Notes under the pieces: generated by a model
Database searches by the model: none
What the model was told of the DNA's origin: nothing
What the model saw: only the letters and a program-made list of their open reading frames with translations
Origin: Dioscorea cayenensis subsp. rotundata
Lineage: Eukaryota; Streptophyta; Magnoliopsida; Dioscoreales; Dioscoreaceae
NCBI RefSeq assembly: GCF_009730915.1
Contig: NC_052484.1
Span: 992,001 to 1,056,000, forward strand
DNA: 64,000 nucleotides
Direction: 5' to 3'
Shown here: positions 60,937 to 64,000 of the stretch, one piece after another
How positions within the stretch are numbered: the stretch's first letter is position 1
How the letters are laid out: each line of letters begins with the position of its first letter
Position numbers and translations under genes: made by a program

Positions 60937-62490
60937 TCACAGTTCCACCAATCCAAATAATCCCTCTAAAACCATATAAATATCTTTAAATCTAGGGTGG
61001 AATTTATCACCAGAATAGAACTGGTGCACCTCACTATCTATCTCAATCCAGCTGCACCCAGGTAATTTCTTCCCTCCACCCTCTTTCAACAGCTTTCTCA
61101 CCTTCCTTACCTCCTCCCACTTTCCATTCTCGCTATATAAGTTTGCCAACATAACACCATAGTCAGCATTTTCGGGATCCAACTCCAAAAGTTTTCTGAC
61201 TGCCAATTCAGCTAACTTTGCATCCCCATAAATCCTACAACCATTAAGCAAAGACCCCCACACAACCTCATCAGGTTCTATTCTCATATCCCTCACTATC
61301 CCCATCGCATCTTCAAATCTCCCGGCACGGACAAGAAGGTCTATCACGCATCCATAGTGCTCAATCTGGGGCTCAATCCGGAAATCCCTGCTCATTGACT
61401 CAAAATAGTCAAGACCTTCATCAACCAACCCACCATGTGTACAAGCATTCAAAAGCCCAACAAATGTGACTTCATCCGGCTCACATCCCTCGCATTCCAT
61501 CTCTTTGAACATTGCAATAGCACTCTCGCTATGCCCGTGGAGGGCAAGACAATTGATCATTGAATTCCAAGTTGTCAAGTTCTTCTCAGACAATGTACTA
61601 AAAATCCACCTTGCTTCTCTCAAGCTCCCACATTTCCCATACATATCAATAAGAGAATTTGAAACATACGGACACTGCTCAATATCATTCTTGGTTATAT
61701 ATCCATGCACCCACTTCCCAAACCGGAGCATACTCAGTTGTCCACAAGCTGAGAGCACACAAGCCACAGTCGTCTGATTTGGCACCACAAAGGAAGCTAA
61801 CATTTTCCGAAAAATACCAACAGCTTCAGAGAAAAGCCCGTTCTGAGTGCAGCCAGCAATCACCGCATTCCATGAAGGCACATCTCTCGCAGGCATTTCC
61901 TCAAACAACGCAACTGCATTCCCAACCATCCCAACCCGCAGGTACCCGGACACCATAGCCGTCCAAGATACCACATTTCTCTCACGCAATGAATCAAACA
62001 ACTGCCGTGCAGTACCTACATCGGAAAATCTCGCGTACCCATCAAGAAGCGATGTCTGCACAACGCCATGATCCTGGAAACCGGACTTCAAAATGTGCGA
62101 ATGGACTGATTTCATGAAATCGAGATGAGACGAGTAGAAACACGATTTTAAGACGTGGGGATAGACGAAATGATTAGGGCGGGGACGGGGGCGGGAGAGC
62201 ATGAGCCGGAAGAGGTGAAGGGCCGAAGAGGGATCAGGGCAGGAGGAGTAGGCAGTGATCATGCCGGTGTAGAGGTAGACATTGGGCGATGGAAGTGAAT
62301 CAAAGATGAGGCGCGCATAGGCGAGGTCGGAGAGGGCAATGGCAGCGAAGCGGACGAGCTTGAAGGCAAAGAACTGGGTGTGGGCGTGGCCAACAGCGAT
62401 GAGGTAGCCATGGATTTGCTTTAGATGGCGCAAGTGAGAGGATTTGGATAGCAAGGAGAGGACTTGCTCGTCCGGAGAGCCCGCCGCCAT
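60937..62490 (-). CDS. PLS-class pentatricopeptide repeat protein (At1g33350-like)
   Basis: An intact single-exon gene of 517 residues. PPR proteins bind organellar RNA for editing, splicing or stability in mitochondria or chloroplasts. Recognisable repeats include HLKQIHGYLIAVGHAHTQFF, VVSWTAMVSGYLRVGMVGNA, VPSWNAVIAGCTQNGLFSEA, SNSLIDMYGKCGSLREARWI, TTWNSMINCLALHGHSESAI, DEVTFVGLLNACTHGGLVDE and HYGCVIDLLVRAGRFEDAM. The E/E+ region follows (EPDEVVWGSLLNGCRIYGD, PENADYGVMLANLYSENGKW, KKLPGCSWIEIDSEVHQF). There is no DYW deaminase domain; the protein ends at FGLVEL. The start at 62490 (MAAGSPDEQV) opens the frame. A (TA)n tract at about 62551-62570 lies where a TATA box would be expected. Confidence 0.93.
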   Translation of the reverse strand: MAAGSPDEQVLSLLSKSSHLRHLKQIHGYLIAVGHAHTQFFAFKLVRFAAIALSDLAYARLIFDSLPSPNVYLYTGMITAYSSCPDPSSALHLFRLMLSRPRPRPNHFVYPHVLKSCFYSSHLDFMKSVHSHILKSGFQDHGVVQTSLLDGYARFSDVGTARQLFDSLRERNVVSWTAMVSGYLRVGMVGNAVALFEEMPARDVPSWNAVIAGCTQNGLFSEAVGIFRKMLASFVVPNQTTVACVLSACGQLSMLRFGKWVHGYITKNDIEQCPYVSNSLIDMYGKCGSLREARWIFSTLSEKNLTTWNSMINCLALHGHSESAIAMFKEMECEGCEPDEVTFVGLLNACTHGGLVDEGLDYFESMSRDFRIEPQIEHYGCVIDLLVRAGRFEDAMGIVRDMRIEPDEVVWGSLLNGCRIYGDAKLAELAVRKLLELDPENADYGVMLANLYSENGKWEEVRKVRKLLKEGGGKKLPGCSWIEIDSEVHQFYSGDKFHPRFKDIYMVLEGLFGLVEL

Positions 62491-63520
62491 GGATCTCCGG
62501 AGAAGCTCAAGCTCTCAAGCTCGCGCGCGAGGACGAGGATCTTGCCTTCATATATATATATATATATATACAACGTTGTTAAACCACGGAATTTCACAAT
62601 TACACCCCTGTTAAATTTATAATTATATGTAAACCTTTGTTTATTAAAAAAAATTAAGAATGATTTTTAACATGTGAGTCCCTCACATCACCCTCTAATG
62701 CCCCGGCTCGCTATAGATATCTACAAGTTTATGAGCCTCCGCAGATGATGTTAAGTGTGTATATATATATAGAGAAAGCGTCGTGTATGAACTTCTGTAA
62801 AAATCCAATTCTATGTTTATCTTTTAATTGTTGGATTTCAATTCAACGCTTGCAAATCATTCATTATTTTAAATAATATCTGCAACAGTGAATATATACA
62901 TTTGTTATGAATAATATAAAGTGAGATGCACCGTAAAATTTCATATTATTATTATAACCGTAATTTAGACAATTTTAGCCATTCAAATTGATTTTTACTA
63001 GTCCCCCCACACCTATGCGGTTAAAAAAACTAATACACCCCAACTATTCATCGACTATAAAAAAATACATGGTTTTAACACTATTTATAGCATTATTTTA
63101 TATCCATAATTGTGCTTGTCTCTCTCTATCTTTATCTTTTTCCAACTTCAAACATTATGATAAAGTTTGTGGTTGACAAATTCTTATATATATACATATT
63201 TTTACTGTTAAAGCTATGGTCTATAAATTTGCGGTTCTTTAAACCATAAATTATTCATTACTATTTATATTTTAAGGATTAAAACAATTAATGGCTATAT
63301 ATATATATATATATATTCAACATACACTATGGATGTTTTTTAAATAAAAACTTTTGTATAAAAATTGATTTTTTTTGGCATATTATTTTTATAAAAACGA
63401 TTTAATTTTTTGGTTAAACATGAATATATTTTATTTTTATAATGTAAAAAAATTATTCTTTAAAATGCCAAAAAAAAAACTTCATAATTATTTTTTCACA
63501 CGGAAGGCTTCATTTAAAAG
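62491..63520. other. Intergenic, AT-rich
   Basis: Between the divergent PPR and eL21 genes. (TA)n tracts at 62551-62570, 62760-62771 and 63295-63316. No gene seen. Confidence 0.6.
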
Positions 63521-63521
63521 G

Positions 63522-63638
63522 AAGCCCATTTCCTACGGCCCATTCAATTCAAGGCCCAAATGAGACCCATTAGGGGTATTATAGTCTTTTCAGTCACTTT
63601 CCAATCTTCTATAAAACGCAGAAGAAAACTAGGGTTTT
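63522..63638 (+). promoter_or_regulatory. eL21 promoter: site II motifs, TATA box and telo-box
   Basis: Site II-type GCCCA elements occur at about 63523, 63538 (GGCCCATT) and 63552 (AGGCCCAAA). A TATAAAA box is at 63610-63616 and a telo-box in reverse (ACTAGGGTTTT) at 63628-63638, in the leader. This combination is characteristic of plant ribosomal-protein promoters controlled by TCP factors in dividing cells. Confidence 0.7.
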
Positions 63639-63701
63639 GCTTCTTAGCCTCCATTTCTCTGCTCTTCTTCTCTCTCGAAGCGGCGGCGAGCGGCGGGAAC
63701 G

Positions 63702-63938
63702 ATGCCGGCGGGACACGGGGTTCGATCGAGGACGCGGGATCTCTTCGCGAGGCCGTTCAGGAAGAAGGGGTACATCCCCTTGACAACCTACCTCCGCACT
63801 TACAAGATCGGCGACTATGTCGACATCAAGGTGAACGGCGCGGTCCACAAGGGAATGCCGCATAAGTTCTACCATGGCCGCACTGGCAAGGTCTGGAATG
63901 TCACCAAGCGCGCCATTGGCGTCGAGGTTAACAAGCAG
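63702..63938 (+). CDS. RPL21: 60S ribosomal protein eL21, first coding exon (3' part outside window)
   Basis: Structural protein of the large cytosolic ribosomal subunit. The exon encodes 79 residues beginning [20 protein letters not shown], then [40 protein letters not shown] and [19 protein letters not shown], ending at a GT donor (63939). This is the conserved eL21 N-terminal half. The exon is GC-rich. The remainder lies beyond the window. The promoter has the site II and telo-box signature of ribosomal-protein genes. Confidence 0.95.
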
Positions 63939-64000
63939 GTATTCATCTCCTCGCCATTCGATGATCTTATGGTTATGATGTTTTGGATCTTGGTTTTTTT

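Overview
This window reads as a nuclear genome segment of a flowering plant. Genes have canonical GT-AG introns, the intergenic DNA is very AT-rich with many (TA)n and (AAT)n tracts, and the families present are plant-specific or plant-typed: R2R3-MYB, AWPM-19, a PLS-class PPR protein, a plasmodesmata-located DUF26 protein, a GDSL lipase and DUF946/Vps62. Several first exons are strikingly GC-rich in an AT-rich setting, which fits a monocot. Short telomere-like arrays are of the TTAGGG rather than the TTTAGGG type, which hints (weakly) at Asparagales. The window begins exactly on an AAGCTT site and contains a run of exactly 1000 N (28281-29280), so it is draft sequence with a gap of unknown true size.

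Layout. 1-1465: 3' part of an R2R3-MYB gene (+). 1951-3319: AWPM-19/PM19-like membrane protein (+) with an ABRE-type G-box upstream. 4563-7948: WDR70-type WD40 protein (+). 8674-10874: DUF946/Vps62-like protein (-). 11554-14619: two-domain methyltransferase (-), a METTL2/6/8-like tRNA m3C module fused to a second methyltransferase. 17840-19381: GDSL esterase/lipase (-). 24171-28096: ING1-type PHD finger chromatin protein (-). After the gap, 29281-41688 is gene-poor and holds a 5'-truncated LINE and a Copia-like LTR trace. 41689-43951: PDLP/cysteine-rich repeat secretory protein (+). 44430-45333: non-autonomous Tourist-like element. 50595-53251: TPR protein (+) at a locus of repeated tandem duplication. 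54341-55682: decayed CrcB/FEX fluoride exporter copy (-). 57075-58700: solo LTR with a 5-bp target duplication. 60937-62490: intact single-exon PPR gene (-). 63702 onward: first exon of ribosomal protein eL21 (+). The genes are unrelated housekeeping, signalling and stress genes; there is no operon or cluster logic.

Two patterns stand out. First, six otherwise well-conserved genes contain one-base length differences, almost all in short homopolymers, that break the frame while the protein remains recognisable on both sides. This looks more like consensus sequencing error than decay. Second, the window is rich in local tandem duplications of about 60-400 bp. The best case is the TPR gene: its core promoter and 5' UTR are present three times, its first intron is a degenerate minisatellite, and the start of its second exon exists in four tandem copies, two of which could be spliced as in-frame 54-nt mini-exons. 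I found no convincing novel multi-gene system; the TPR locus is the most unusual structure.
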